Assembly (NCBI GenBank): GCA_013289855.1
Contig: JABCZD010000016.1
Span: 30,626-94,625 of the forward strand
Origin: Acidobacteriota bacterium
GTDB lineage: Bacteria; Acidobacteriota; Terriglobia; Acidiferrales; UBA7541
DNA length: 64,000 bases
Reading direction: 5' to 3'
In this document: positions 24,816-33,941 of the stretch, in pieces
Position numbering within the stretch: the stretch's first letter is position 1
Layout of the letters: every line of letters begins with the position of its first letter
The notes under the pieces: model-generated
Databases searched by the model: none
What the model saw: the letters and a program-made list of their open reading frames with translations, nothing else
What the model was told of the DNA's origin: nothing
Made by a program: the position numbers and the translations under genes

Positions 24816-26174
24816 CTAAGCCGCTCCGTCAACCCGGTACATCGTGATCCCGCTCATCAGCTTAGGGAAAAAGTCCGTCGACTTCTGCGGCATCACTTCG
24901 CCCGACGTCGCAATCTTCATCACCTGTTCCACATCGCAGGCATTCAGCAGAAAGGCAATCTCCGCCGCCCCGGAGTCCACCGCCTCCAGCGCCACGCCAG
25001 CTTCCCGCTCATACGTAAGGTTGGCCTCCGCGGTCACGGATTGCGGCGTAATTCCCAGCGCCGGCTCCAGGATCCCTTCGTGCAACAGCACCACGTCCAA
25101 TTCCCGCTGCAGCGGCGAAACGCTGGGCAACAAACGCGTCAGGTCCGCGCCTTCCCGCAGCAGCAAGACGTAGTACGCGCGCCGCCCGCCCGGCCCCGCC
25201 GGATACGCGCCAATCGCGCGCTGTTTCCGCGTTTGCACCAAGCGTCGCAAGAAATTGTGCCGCGCCCCGGCCTGGCTGTGCTCATCGGCAAAAGAAAACG
25301 TCTCCGCGGTAAACCACGGCTCCAGGTGTCGCCGCACCTCCGGCCAGTTAAAATCGTGCAAATGCGCGGCCACGCGGTGCGTCGGCAGAATCGTCAAACC
25401 CTCGCTGCGGGTATTGACGAACGTCATCATCGCCCGCTCGTAAGGCGCATCCGGCAAAACCCGGCCCGCTCGCGTCCGGCATTCATTGCGATAATTCAGC
25501 GCCGTCTCATAGCGGTGGTGACCGTCCGCGATCACCAGCTTCTGATCCGCCATGGCCTTCTGAATCGCCGCCACGCGCTCGGGCTCCGCGAAGCGCCACA
25601 GGCGGTGCAGCACGCCGTACTCATCGCGCATTTCCGTCACGGGACCGGCGTTCGGTTCCGCCTCCTGCAAAATCGTGTCCACGCGCCGCTCGGCGTCCGA
25701 ATACACCATGAACAACTGCCCGGTATGCGTCCGCGTGTGCCGCAGCATTTCCAGCCGGTCCGCCTTCGGACCCGACAGCGTGTGCTCGTGCCGGAACACT
25801 ACGCCCGCGGAATACTCTTCCAGTTTCCCGGCGCCGATAAATCCGCGCCGCGTGCGACGTTCTTCCGTTCCCGGCACGGTGTATTCCTGCGTGTACCCGT
25901 AAAACGCGGCCTCGGGATCCTGCACCACCACATTTTTCGCGATCCAATCTTGCAGCGCCGCGGCCGCCCGCGTGTACACATTGTTCTGCGGCGTATCCGC
26001 GGGATACGCGCGCCCCTTCTCCACGCCAATCAAATTGTGTGGGTCCGCCGCGTAATATTTCTCCTGCATCGCCGGCGAAATCTTGTCGTACGGCTGCGTC
26101 AGCAAGCGCTCGAACGGCGCGTGCGCATTCTCCGGGTTATAGCGAAACGCGCGAAATGGGTAGACCTGGGCCAT
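24816..26174 (-). CDS. DUF1015 family protein
   Basis: The 452-residue protein begins 'VYPFRAFRYNP', followed by 'LLTQPYDKISPAMQEKYYA', 'HPNLIGVEKG'-like text, 'RRGFIGAGKLEEYSAGVVFR', 'HEHTLSGPKADRLEMLRHT' and 'VIADGHHRYETALNYRNE'. This order is that of the conserved but uncharacterised DUF1015 (ParB-nuclease-like fold proposed). Length is normal. It stands alone, with an ATG start at 26174. No function is assigned. Confidence 0.85.
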   Translation of the reverse strand: MAQVYPFRAFRYNPENAHAPFERLLTQPYDKISPAMQEKYYAADPHNLIGVEKGRAYPADTPQNNVYTRAAAALQDWIAKNVVVQDPEAAFYGYTQEYTVPGTEERRTRRGFIGAGKLEEYSAGVVFRHEHTLSGPKADRLEMLRHTRTHTGQLFMVYSDAERRVDTILQEAEPNAGPVTEMRDEYGVLHRLWRFAEPERVAAIQKAMADQKLVIADGHHRYETALNYRNECRTRAGRVLPDAPYERAMMTFVNTRSEGLTILPTHRVAAHLHDFNWPEVRRHLEPWFTAETFSFADEHSQAGARHNFLRRLVQTRKQRAIGAYPAGPGGRRAYYVLLLREGADLTRLLPSVSPLQRELDVVLLHEGILEPALGITPQSVTAEANLTYEREAGVALEAVDSGAAEIAFLLNACDVEQVMKIATSGEVMPQKSTDFFPKLMSGITMYRVDGAA

Positions 26175-26321
26175 GGGTTCTCCGAGTGTTTCTCTCGTGC
26201 TGCAGCGAGCCCTCTATTTTACGTGAACCATCCGCAATTACGAAGGAAGGAAGCAAGGAAGAAAGATTTGAGTAGTGGTCAGTTTCCGACAACGACGCCT
26301 ACCCGAGGTTGGATCCGACGA

Positions 26322-26600
26322 TCAGTTTGTAGATGACTTTGGAGCTTTTTTCAATACGAGAATGTGCATAAGGCCAAAAAGCGCAACAGCATAGATTGCG
26401 GCATTAACCGGTATTTCGATAATGGCAAAGTCCGTCTCGGTAGCAGTATGAATGCCGCGTAGCACTATACAGACGTAGAATCCGACCGCCTGTGGCCAAT
26501 ACAAAAACTCGTGAGGGAAAGAATAAGCTGCGGTGAACAAGGCCACGGAGATAAGCGACCCTGCAAGAATCGCAACCCATGCGCGTTGATAACTACTCAT
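26322..26600 (-). CDS. Small hypothetical membrane protein
   Basis: About 92 residues from ATG 26600 (26636 also possible). There are three hydrophobic segments ('AWVAILAGSLISVALFTAAY', 'AVGFYVCIVLRGI', 'AAIYAVALFGLMHILVL') and a Lys-rich end. It lies between the DUF1015 gene and the WecA-like gene. Not recognised. Confidence 0.5.
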   Translation of the reverse strand: MSSYQRAWVAILAGSLISVALFTAAYSFPHEFLYWPQAVGFYVCIVLRGIHTATETDFAIIEIPVNAAIYAVALFGLMHILVLKKAPKSSTN

Positions 26601-26687
26601 CCTGTCATTCACAGCGCAATCATGCCATGACGGCAAGATGCTCGCACCATTTTCATTCGGCCTTCAGAGAGGTTTTGTCGCAGCAGA

Positions 26688-27740
26688 TCAAGCCGCAGGC
26701 GCGGTCTTGCGGCTTTGTTTCTCATACGGCGCGCGTTCCAGATAGAACACGCCCGCCAGTATCACCGCGATGGCCGCCAAGCCGACGTACAGCGCGCCGC
26801 GCGTCGACAAATATCCAATGGCCACGGCCACGCCACCGCCGAAAGCTCCCAGCACATAAAGCATCAGCACCGCGCCGCGCTGCCCCAATCCCAGATTGGC
26901 CAGCCGGTGCGCGGTATGATCTTTGCCCGGCGTGGTGAACGGCAGAAACCCCCGCCGCGAACGTGAAATTGTCACCAGCGTGGTATCGAATATCGTGACG
27001 CCCAGAATCAAGAGCGGTGCCAGCCAGCCGGAAAGTTGGCTGGCATTTTCCACGCGCAGCTTCAGCCCCAGCGTGGCCATTAAATAACCGAGAAACATCG
27101 CCCCGCCATCGCCCATAAAAATCTTTGCCGGCTTGAAGTTCCAGCGCAAAAATCCCGTAGCCGCGCCGAGCACCGCGGCCGCCAGCACGGTCACCAGCGT
27201 TTGCCCGTTTAGGTACGCAATCATGGCAAAGAAAATCGAGGCCATCGCCGCGATGCCCGCGCACAATCCATCCATATGATCCAATATGCTGAACGACGCG
27301 GTGATGCCCACCACCCATGCCACGGTCAGCCCCGCATCGAGAATGTCCCCGGTGCGCCCACCGACGAGAACGCTGAAAACCTGCGCATGAATGCCGCAGA
27401 GCAGCAGGATCACCGCTGCCAGCGGCATAGCCAGAAATAGTTTGATTTGGTGATGCAAGAGTCCGCGGTCATCCATGATACCGACCGCGGCAAGCAGCGT
27501 CGCACCCACCAGGATGCCCACGATCTGTGCGCGCGCCGGTCCATGAAACGCAAACAAAATCGCCAGCACTACGGCGATGTACATCGCCACGCCGCCAAGC
27601 AGCGGAATCGGCTGCAAATGCATTTTGCGCGGCCCGGGCAAATCCACCATGCCGACGCGCAGCGCGAGCGCGCGCACCGGCACCGTCAACATCAGTGAAG
27701 CGAAGAGGGCGATGAAGAAAGCTAGAACGCCTGGGTCCAT
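26688..27740 (-). CDS. MraY/WecA-type polyprenyl-phosphate sugar-1-phosphate transferase
   Basis: This integral membrane protein of about 350 residues has some 10 helices. Motifs are 'DLPGPRKMHLQPIPLLGG' (substrate entry), 'GIMDDRGLLHHQIKL' (Mg-binding Asp pair), 'LDHMDGLCAGIA' and 'KIFMGDGGAMFLGYLMATLG'. The family moves HexNAc-1-P from UDP-sugar to undecaprenyl phosphate. The missing MraY-specific context and nearby glycosyltransferase favour a WecA-like role in O-antigen or exopolysaccharide. ATG 27740 is preferred to an upstream TTG. Confidence 0.85.
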   Translation of the reverse strand: MDPGVLAFFIALFASLMLTVPVRALALRVGMVDLPGPRKMHLQPIPLLGGVAMYIAVVLAILFAFHGPARAQIVGILVGATLLAAVGIMDDRGLLHHQIKLFLAMPLAAVILLLCGIHAQVFSVLVGGRTGDILDAGLTVAWVVGITASFSILDHMDGLCAGIAAMASIFFAMIAYLNGQTLVTVLAAAVLGAATGFLRWNFKPAKIFMGDGGAMFLGYLMATLGLKLRVENASQLSGWLAPLLILGVTIFDTTLVTISRSRRGFLPFTTPGKDHTAHRLANLGLGQRGAVLMLYVLGAFGGGVAVAIGYLSTRGALYVGLAAIAVILAGVFYLERAPYEKQSRKTAPAA

Positions 27741-27749
27741 TTTTACCAA

Positions 27750-28059
27750 TCAACCGATCAAATGAATTGTCGTTACGTCAGCCACGTTGGGCGCAGTGGC
27801 CGCTGAAGCAGTCGTCGCATCGCGGGCTGGGACGCCCGGCGCAAAAGTTAGAACATCTCTAAAAACTGCGCTTCCTAGCTTCCCTGACACGATACTGCGG
27901 TTATGGTTGCGGGACAATTGGCAAAATCATGTAGTTTCTAATGTGCCCGCAAACCGCTAAATCCAGCTGGATGATGCGCGGGTTTCTCCGTCCCAGAAGC
28001 AATCAGGGAGCTCCACGAGTCCGCGCACAACCCGATCTAAAATCAGCGCTATCTTAACA
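27750..28059. other. Spacer with no recognised content
   Basis: The 310-bp gap between the WecA-like and GT4 genes (both minus strand) contains no gene, strong hairpin or repeat that was recognised. The promoter of the WecA-like gene presumably lies at its left side. Confidence 0.4.
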
Positions 28060-29280
28060 TTAGACGTCTTTAGCCGGGAATATCCCCTCCACAATCTGCT
28101 CGAACTTTTCGGCTTCGTGTGCGCGATCGTAACCGGGCGCAGCAGTCCGCGCCGATTTTTCCATCGCCTTCCTGCGCGGCTCATCCGCCGCCAGCGCGCG
28201 CACCGCAATCACCATCTCTTCCGGAACATCCGGATTGCAGCACACCGCAAAACCCAACTGCGCGCCCAGCGACGCCACATCCGTTTCCGTCGGCGCCACC
28301 GCTACAATCGCCTTGCCCGCCGCCAGGATTCCGTACAGTTTGCTCGGCACCACCACGCCCTCTAGCCCGCGCTTGATGGTGATCACGTGCGCATCCGCCG
28401 CGGCCAACACGGAGGGAATCTTGCTACCAGGAAAAAAGGGCAGGAACACGATGTTGGAAGCTCCAGCTTGCTTCGCCAACGCCTCCACCTGCTTGCGCTG
28501 CGCTCCGTCACCGATAAACGCCAGCCGCACGCCGTCATCCGCCAACTTTTTCGCGGCCGCGATCAACGTTTCCCACGCGCCGTAAAAACCCAGGTTGCCC
28601 GCGTGCACCAGCACGAATAGCGCATTCCCGCGAATCGCCTGAATCACCTCGACGTCCAGCGCCGGAGGAGCTGCGTTCGCGGACGGAATTTCCGCGCCAT
28701 CGCGCACCACCGCAACGCGCGATGGGTCTACGCCCTTCTGAATAATCCGCGCGCGCATGTCTTCGCCCAGCACGATCACGCACGCCGCGCGTCGCAGCGC
28801 CCAGCGATGCAACCGCTCCCATACGCGTGCCAACGCACCTGGCGGCACCAGCGCGCCCCCCACCGCCATGTCCGGGTACAGATCGCGAATGTTGTAGATG
28901 TACGGCTTGCGCTTCAGCAGCGCCACAAACGCGCCCACGATTCCCTGAAAGGGCGGGTCCGTCATCGCCAGCACCACATCGCAGGGCACAAATAGCGCCC
29001 GTGGAACCGCCAGCGCCACATAACTTAAATAGTTGAAGACGCGGCGCCGCATCTGAAAGCGTGGATAATCCGTGGAGCCCACGCGAATCACGCGCAGCCG
29101 TCCCAGCTGCTCCGTTTGCGAAACGCGCCAGGCTCGGCGGTCCGTCGGATCGTACGACGGTCGCCCGCACAGCACAGTGATCTCGTGGCGCTGCGCCAAC
29201 GGCTCCGCCACGGACAGCGCCATTTTCGCCGTCGCCGAAGTATCCGGCGGAAAATAAAGATTGAGCAGCAGAATACGCAC
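28060..29280 (-). CDS. Family 4 glycosyltransferase (WbuB-like)
   Basis: About 406 residues from GTG 29280 (TTG 29295 possible). The GT-B fold begins with 'ILLLNLYFPPDTSATAKMAL'. Acceptor-side markers include 'YIYNIRDLYPDMAVGGALVP', and the donor side has 'LVHAGNLGFYGAWETLI' and 'PSKLYGILAAGKAIVAV' (E/Y-x7 loop variant). It is similar to WbuB-type transferases of lipopolysaccharide or capsule synthesis. Together with the WecA-like gene it suggests a surface-polysaccharide function. Confidence 0.85.
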   Translation of the reverse strand: MRILLLNLYFPPDTSATAKMALSVAEPLAQRHEITVLCGRPSYDPTDRRAWRVSQTEQLGRLRVIRVGSTDYPRFQMRRRVFNYLSYVALAVPRALFVPCDVVLAMTDPPFQGIVGAFVALLKRKPYIYNIRDLYPDMAVGGALVPPGALARVWERLHRWALRRAACVIVLGEDMRARIIQKGVDPSRVAVVRDGAEIPSANAAPPALDVEVIQAIRGNALFVLVHAGNLGFYGAWETLIAAAKKLADDGVRLAFIGDGAQRKQVEALAKQAGASNIVFLPFFPGSKIPSVLAAADAHVITIKRGLEGVVVPSKLYGILAAGKAIVAVAPTETDVASLGAQLGFAVCCNPDVPEEMVIAVRALAADEPRRKAMEKSARTAAPGYDRAHEAEKFEQIVEGIFPAKDV

Positions 29281-29487
29281 CGCGAGATTGTACAAGGAAG
29301 CGCGCCCAACGCGGCAGCGCGCTGGCTGGTGTTTTCTCAGAATGACGAAACTAGTTATGGAAAATGTTGGCTGCTGGAATTACGCGGTATGTTGGTGTTG
29401 TCTGCACCCGCGAACAAAGTGATGAAGTCGCTTCAATCATCGGAATGGCGCGACGATGCTCGCGCTCGTTTTCAGTAGCACCTATGC

Positions 29488-30261
29488 TTATTTCCCGATG
29501 TCCACAGCCTGCTTCTTCTCCCACATGCGAAAGCCGCCCAGAAACGCATTTTCGTTGGCGCCTAAGCGCGCCCCCGCCGGCAGATCTTTCAGCTTCTTGG
29601 AGTTCCCGCCGCCCAGCACAACGTAATCCGCCTCCAGCGCGCCCTTCAGCTTTTCAGTGATCTTCACGACTTGCTGCCGCCATTTTTTCTTGCCAAGTTT
29701 CTCCAGGCCGCGCAGCCCCAGGAAGTCTTCATAGGTTTTGTCCTTCTTGTAAATCAAATGCGCCAATTCCATGGGTTCCAGCACATCATTTGAGATCATC
29801 GCCGAGCCCAATCCTGTTCCCAACCCCAGGAACAGCATGCGGCCGCCCTTGTAGCTCCCCACGGCCTGCATCGACGCATCGTTGATCAACTTCACTGGAA
29901 CGCCGAAAGCTTTGCGGAAGTCGAAGCCCATCCATCCGCCGCCCAGATTATGCGGCTCGCGCAATGGATGACCATTGATAATCGGCCCGGGATAGCCGAG
30001 CGAGACGCAATTGTATTCCCAATCCTTGGTGGCTTGCTTCACCACCTGCACCATCTTTTGCGCCGTCATCGTCGGCCCAGAAGGAATCTTGAGCGGCTCC
30101 TTTTGGCCGGTGGCCAGCATCTTGACGTTCGTGCCACCAACATCGATGACCAAAACTTTCGTGACTTTCGCAGGTTTCGCTACTGTCACCACTGTCGCTG
30201 CCTTGGCCGCGGTCGCTGCTTTCGCCACTGTTGCTGCTTTCGCCGTCTGTCCAGCTTTCAT
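29488..30261 (-). CDS. ROK-family sugar kinase (polyphosphate glucokinase-like) with Ala/Lys/Thr-rich tail
   Basis: The 257-residue protein has the ASKHA phosphate-binding loop 'VLVIDVGGTNVKMLATG' at about residue 35, then 'GYPGPIINGHPLREPHNLGG' and 'LFLGLGTGLGSAMI'. Order and size fit PpgK-type polyphosphate/ATP glucokinases. The start is supported by a strong AAGGAGG 8 nt before ATG 30261. The first 35 residues, repeats of AKAAT/VAKAAT, are therefore real; the composition resembles histone-H1-like tails. Substrate not proven. Confidence 0.8.
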   Translation of the reverse strand: MKAGQTAKAATVAKAATAAKAATVVTVAKPAKVTKVLVIDVGGTNVKMLATGQKEPLKIPSGPTMTAQKMVQVVKQATKDWEYNCVSLGYPGPIINGHPLREPHNLGGGWMGFDFRKAFGVPVKLINDASMQAVGSYKGGRMLFLGLGTGLGSAMISNDVLEPMELAHLIYKKDKTYEDFLGLRGLEKLGKKKWRQQVVKITEKLKGALEADYVVLGGGNSKKLKDLPAGARLGANENAFLGGFRMWEKKQAVDIGK

Positions 30262-30439
30262 GCTCGCGCCTCCTTAAAGCCTTGATCGCCTTGCCTGAAG
30301 CTATTGCGTTTCCGGCCTGCCGCCAAGCAAATTCTTCGGTCGGTTCCACTTTTCATAATAGCGGCACGCCGCGAATACCACGCCAACCGGTCCAGCTCCC
30401 CGCGACCACAATGCCCGGACGCCGCAGCACCGGATAGCC

Positions 30440-32359
30440 TCAATGCGGCGCGTCCTGCAAAATCTGATCCAAGTTCTCGCGGGCCAGGGTATTTTGCGGG
30501 TTGAGCGTCAGAGCCCGCTCCAAATGCGTTTTGGCCTCCGCCAACGCGCCGGCCGCCGCCAGCGCGCTCCCCAGGTTGGCCTCGGCGTTGGCGTCTTTCG
30601 GGCTCAGCCGGACCGCGGCGCGAAACTCTTCGACCGCCGCGGAAAAATCCTCGTGCCGCGCCAGCGCCAGCCCCAGATTGTAATGCACATCGAAATAGTC
30701 TGGGCGCGCCTTCACCGCTGCGGAAAGATGTTCGATCGCCGCGGAAAGTTGTCCCATCGCCAGCAGCGCCCCGCCCAACGCGTTTTCCACCGTGGCGTCA
30801 CCTGGACGCAAGCGCTGTGCCTCCGCAAACTGTGCCGCGGCATCCCGCGTCTCGCCGCGCATTTGCAGCATCGCGCCAAGATTGTAATGCGCTTCAAAGT
30901 CGTCTGCATTGTTTTCAATGTGATGCCGCGCCAGTGCTTCCTCCAGCTTGATCCGCGGATCGGCGACTCCGACGCGTTCAGCGGCGCCGGCGGGATTGGC
31001 GCCAGCTTCGTTTGTCGGCAAAACCTGCAGCCACAGGTGCGCCATCTCGTCGCTGGCGCGATTTCCCGCCACCACGCGTTTCGGAGGATCGTTGGGATTC
31101 GCCGAATTGTCTTGTGAGTTGTCGTAAATGTAGCGCATCACGATTGTGGTTCCACTGGCGAGCTTTACCGGCTGCGCGTAGCGATAGACCGCCTGCCAAT
31201 TCAAATCCCAATGCGCGATATGGATCAGCGTTTTTTCTTCGCCACTCGGCAGGCGCGCCAGCGCCAACAAATCCTTTCCCAGATAGTGTGCGTGGGGATA
31301 GATCGCGAGCAGTTCCACGTCAACCGGCAAAGTAAATTCATCGGAAACGACAAAATGTTTCTCGCCCGCCGGAATATCGAGTTGCTTATCGCACTCCAGC
31401 TGCAGCAATACCGGAAACTCCGTGGCGGGCTGCGGCGTGAAGTACAGCCCCACGCTTGGCTGGATCTGTTCCGGCTTGCCGGATGGCTGCAAGTGCGTGT
31501 TCAAGACTAAATCGTCTCCGGCGTCGAGACGCAGCGCCATAGAGTTAGGCTCGGGTCGCGGAAGGGTTCCGGGCTTCCAGAAGAGAAAATGGCCATCCGG
31601 ATCAAAATTTTCCGATTCAATCTGCAGTTCCATGCCCGCGAAGCCATCGCCCGGTTGCGCTTCTTCGTGGCGCGCCGAATCGGAGCGATCCACAAGGAGA
31701 TTGGCGTGATGCACTAACCGCTTGTTGCCGGGGCGAATCTCCACCGCGCGGACCCAGCGCGTCTCTGCCACCGGCGCGCGAAAGACAAAATTCCAATACT
31801 GATCCGTGCCGCCAGACGGCAGCGTGAACGGTTTCGTCGCCCGCAGAATTACGTCCGGCTTGCCCATCTGCCAGCCTTCCGTGAATTTCGGCAGCGCTGG
31901 CAAATCCTTTGCGGCGCCCTGTGGCGTGCCCGCTTCGTACCACGTGCGAAACAAGGCGATTTGCTCATCCGAAAGGCGCAGTTCGTCGGCGAACGCGAAA
32001 TCACCGCGGTCGGGCAGCCACGGCGGCATAAATCGTCGTGACGTGACGGAAACGATCTGCCGCGCGTGGGCTTTCACGTCGTCGTAGGTAAGCAGCGAAA
32101 ATGGCCCAGCTTCCCCAGGGCGGTGGCAGTTCGCACAGATGTGAAAAACAATCGGCGCAATATCCCGATTAAAGGTAACTTCTCGATCCGTACCCTCGCG
32201 CGCCGTAACTTGTCGCGCCGTTCCCGATGCGGCCGCCGCTGCGTTTTGCGCAGCTGCGAATGCATGTTGCGCGCGATATGGTTCCGCGTGCGATGCTGCG
32301 ATCACGGAGAGAACCGCGAGCACAGCAGCAATTGCACCAACATATTTTTGTTTTCGCAT
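30440..32359 (-). CDS. Cytochrome c + copper monooxygenase-like + TPR protein
   Basis: The 639-residue protein (from M at 32359; upstream in-frame starts exist) has a signal peptide ('YVGAIAAVLAVLSVIAASHA'). A haem c site CANCHRPGEAGPFSLLTYDD lies near residue 80. A central domain resembles the copper type II monooxygenase fold, with 'LLAIYPHAHYLGKDL' (H-x-H) and 'HIAHWDLNWQAVYRY'. C-terminal TPR units run from about 500 ('DDFEAHYNLGAMLQMRGETR', 'PDYFDVHYNLGLALARHEDF', 'PKDANAEANLGSALAAAGAL'). It is periplasmic, next to the redoxin. Substrate unknown. Confidence 0.78.
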   Translation of the reverse strand: MRKQKYVGAIAAVLAVLSVIAASHAEPYRAQHAFAAAQNAAAAASGTARQVTAREGTDREVTFNRDIAPIVFHICANCHRPGEAGPFSLLTYDDVKAHARQIVSVTSRRFMPPWLPDRGDFAFADELRLSDEQIALFRTWYEAGTPQGAAKDLPALPKFTEGWQMGKPDVILRATKPFTLPSGGTDQYWNFVFRAPVAETRWVRAVEIRPGNKRLVHHANLLVDRSDSARHEEAQPGDGFAGMELQIESENFDPDGHFLFWKPGTLPRPEPNSMALRLDAGDDLVLNTHLQPSGKPEQIQPSVGLYFTPQPATEFPVLLQLECDKQLDIPAGEKHFVVSDEFTLPVDVELLAIYPHAHYLGKDLLALARLPSGEEKTLIHIAHWDLNWQAVYRYAQPVKLASGTTIVMRYIYDNSQDNSANPNDPPKRVVAGNRASDEMAHLWLQVLPTNEAGANPAGAAERVGVADPRIKLEEALARHHIENNADDFEAHYNLGAMLQMRGETRDAAAQFAEAQRLRPGDATVENALGGALLAMGQLSAAIEHLSAAVKARPDYFDVHYNLGLALARHEDFSAAVEEFRAAVRLSPKDANAEANLGSALAAAGALAEAKTHLERALTLNPQNTLARENLDQILQDAPH

Positions 32360-32412
32360 CGAAAAAATCATGACGCGTGGCATCTTCACATGCCGCATCA
32401 TGCGCCAGCAGA

Positions 32413-33006
32413 TCATTGCAGATCGGAAAGATAACATCCTACCGCCGCCACGCTCGGTAAGGTTGCCGGATGTCCGCTCGCGGCCGCGGCAATAGCATCG
32501 GCAAGTTCGTGCGTGGTGGGCGCGGGACGGGCGCGGCCAAAATCTTCAAACCAATTATCGATTCGCCCGTGATACACCAGCCGCCCCTTGGCATCAAACA
32601 CGGCCGCTTCCGGGGTCACCGAAACCTGCGCGCGCTTCATTAGTTCGCGTTGCGGATCGCGCAACACCGGTAGCGCCAAGTGATACACCACCTCGTGCTT
32701 GCGAATCTCTTCGGAACTTTCTCGCTTGTCGGGATAGACCATCCAAAACGCCGCGTCAGAAGCGTGCTTCGCACTCAGCCGCATAATCTCTGGCGCGTAG
32801 CGATTCGCAATCGGGCAATCGGTGCGCACAAAAATCAGCACCACCACTTTTCCCGCCGCGCTGGCCCATGGATCCTGCGCCACGCCGGAGCCGGCGACGA
32901 CCGATGGAGCCGCAGCGTTTTCCGGAAGGCACCACAGCATCGCGCCAAATAAAATGGCGCAGCACACCAGAAAGCAGCGGAAAATTTTGCGATATTCCAT
33001 GCTCAT
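32413..33006 (-). CDS. Exported thioredoxin-fold redoxin
   Basis: The 197-residue protein has a membrane anchor or signal ('FLVCCAILFGAMLWCLP'). A thioredoxin-like domain contains 'VVVLIFVRTDCPIANRYAPE', where the CxxC is reduced to C-P-I-A, so it has a single peroxidatic-like Cys. 'DAKGRLVYHGRIDNWFEDFG' and 'PATLPSVAAVGCYL' recur in redoxins found beside cytochrome c/TPR proteins. It is transcribed just upstream of that gene and probably services its redox state or copper loading (inference). Confidence 0.75.
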   Translation of the reverse strand: MSMEYRKIFRCFLVCCAILFGAMLWCLPENAAAPSVVAGSGVAQDPWASAAGKVVVLIFVRTDCPIANRYAPEIMRLSAKHASDAAFWMVYPDKRESSEEIRKHEVVYHLALPVLRDPQRELMKRAQVSVTPEAAVFDAKGRLVYHGRIDNWFEDFGRARPAPTTHELADAIAAAASGHPATLPSVAAVGCYLSDLQ

Positions 33007-33274
33007 AAAGCCCGCCGAATGGCGGCTACCGCGAGTCTACGAAAGCCCGTCCGCGATGTCCATCAACGCATCTGGTAATAACGGTTGTGCGCCGAACGGG
33101 GGAATCGCCTTGACACCCACGTTTCATGAGCGCAGTGTTGCACTACGCAAGAAAAAGTCGCCTTCCATCGCAAGACCCGCAGTGTTCTTTTCACTCGGCG
33201 GGCTCGTTACACAAATCGCAGCCGCCCGGCAAGTCATGGCGGCTCGCAAGTAAAGTTAAGTAAAAGAGGTCACT

Positions 33275-33394
33275 ATGTCGGTTCTTCCCTGGATTCTCGT
33301 TGGACTCGCAGCTGCCTGGTTGGCGGGGAAATTCGCGCCGCAACCGGAGAGAGTAGCGGTGCCAGCAACACCGGAAGCGCCGGTTCGCCAGTGA
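33275..33394 (+). CDS. 39-residue membrane peptide coupled to the next gene
   Basis: ATG 33275 is preceded by AGAGGT at 5 nt. The peptide begins MSVLPWILVGLAAAWLAGKF and ends in a Pro/Val-rich tail. Its TGA overlaps the GTG of the following gene (GTGA), the same coupling as potD/potA. The N-terminus resembles small single-span proteins such as the YeaQ/GlsB start, but it is too short to assign. Confidence 0.5.
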   Translation: MSVLPWILVGLAAAWLAGKFAPQPERVAVPATPEAPVRQ

Positions 33395-33717
33395 TTCCCT
33401 CCACCGTGGTGCAATACATCGGTTTCCAGTCCAAGCCGCTCTCCCGCGAATACACTTTCAACGTCCGCGAAGGCGTGGAACAACGCGAGTTCACGCTCTC
33501 CATCGAAAATGAAGCGTTCTCGACGCGCCGGGCCCGCTATCAGGATGGTCCGAACATCTGTTCGCTGCGCCTGCGCACCGAACTGGCGTGCGCCACTCCG
33601 CCCGTCGCTCCGGTGCATTACCAGATTACCGGTGCGGAACTGGACGATTTTCGCGAGACGCACTCTCCAAAGCCGACACGCAATCTGTACACGCCGAAAC
33701 GCGACGACGATTTCTAG
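33391..33717 (+). CDS. Hypothetical soluble protein
   Basis: The 108-residue product from GTG 33391 has a beta-rich pattern ('YTFNVREGVEQREFTLSIEN', 'YQITGAELDDFRETH'). It is not recognised. It is translationally coupled to the 39-residue membrane peptide, so the two may act together, or they may be halves of one membrane-anchored protein separated by a frameshift. Confidence 0.5.
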   Translation: MIPSTVVQYIGFQSKPLSREYTFNVREGVEQREFTLSIENEAFSTRRARYQDGPNICSLRLRTELACATPPVAPVHYQITGAELDDFRETHSPKPTRNLYTPKRDDDF

Positions 33718-33941
33718 CCGCGGTTTTTGTGCCCAACCAGTCGCTTCCGTTATCGCTTTTGTGTTAAATCTCGTTCTTATTTTGCGCCCAATCAGCTAAC
33801 GCTACACGGCGATTTGACTTGTCACCGGCGTGCATCTGCGCGATGATTTAAAAGTCGGCGATCAGCCCTCGCATTACCTGCTTTTTTTTCATCTACATTC
33901 CGCTTCGCATCTTCGGACGTCGAGGTAGAAAAAGGACCTGT

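Noticed and set aside
24617..24832. Similar short frames in both 355-bp elements (also 61475-61789)
   Set aside because: They share some residues only because the DNA is repeated; frames differ in start and end, run through the palindrome and have no ribosome site, so the element is treated as non-coding.
24750..26336. Long plus-strand frame opposite the DUF1015 gene
   Set aside because: Arg/His/Gln-rich shadow of a recognised gene, as are 17006-18238 (opposite MBL-PilZ) and 56580-57923 (opposite mqnC).
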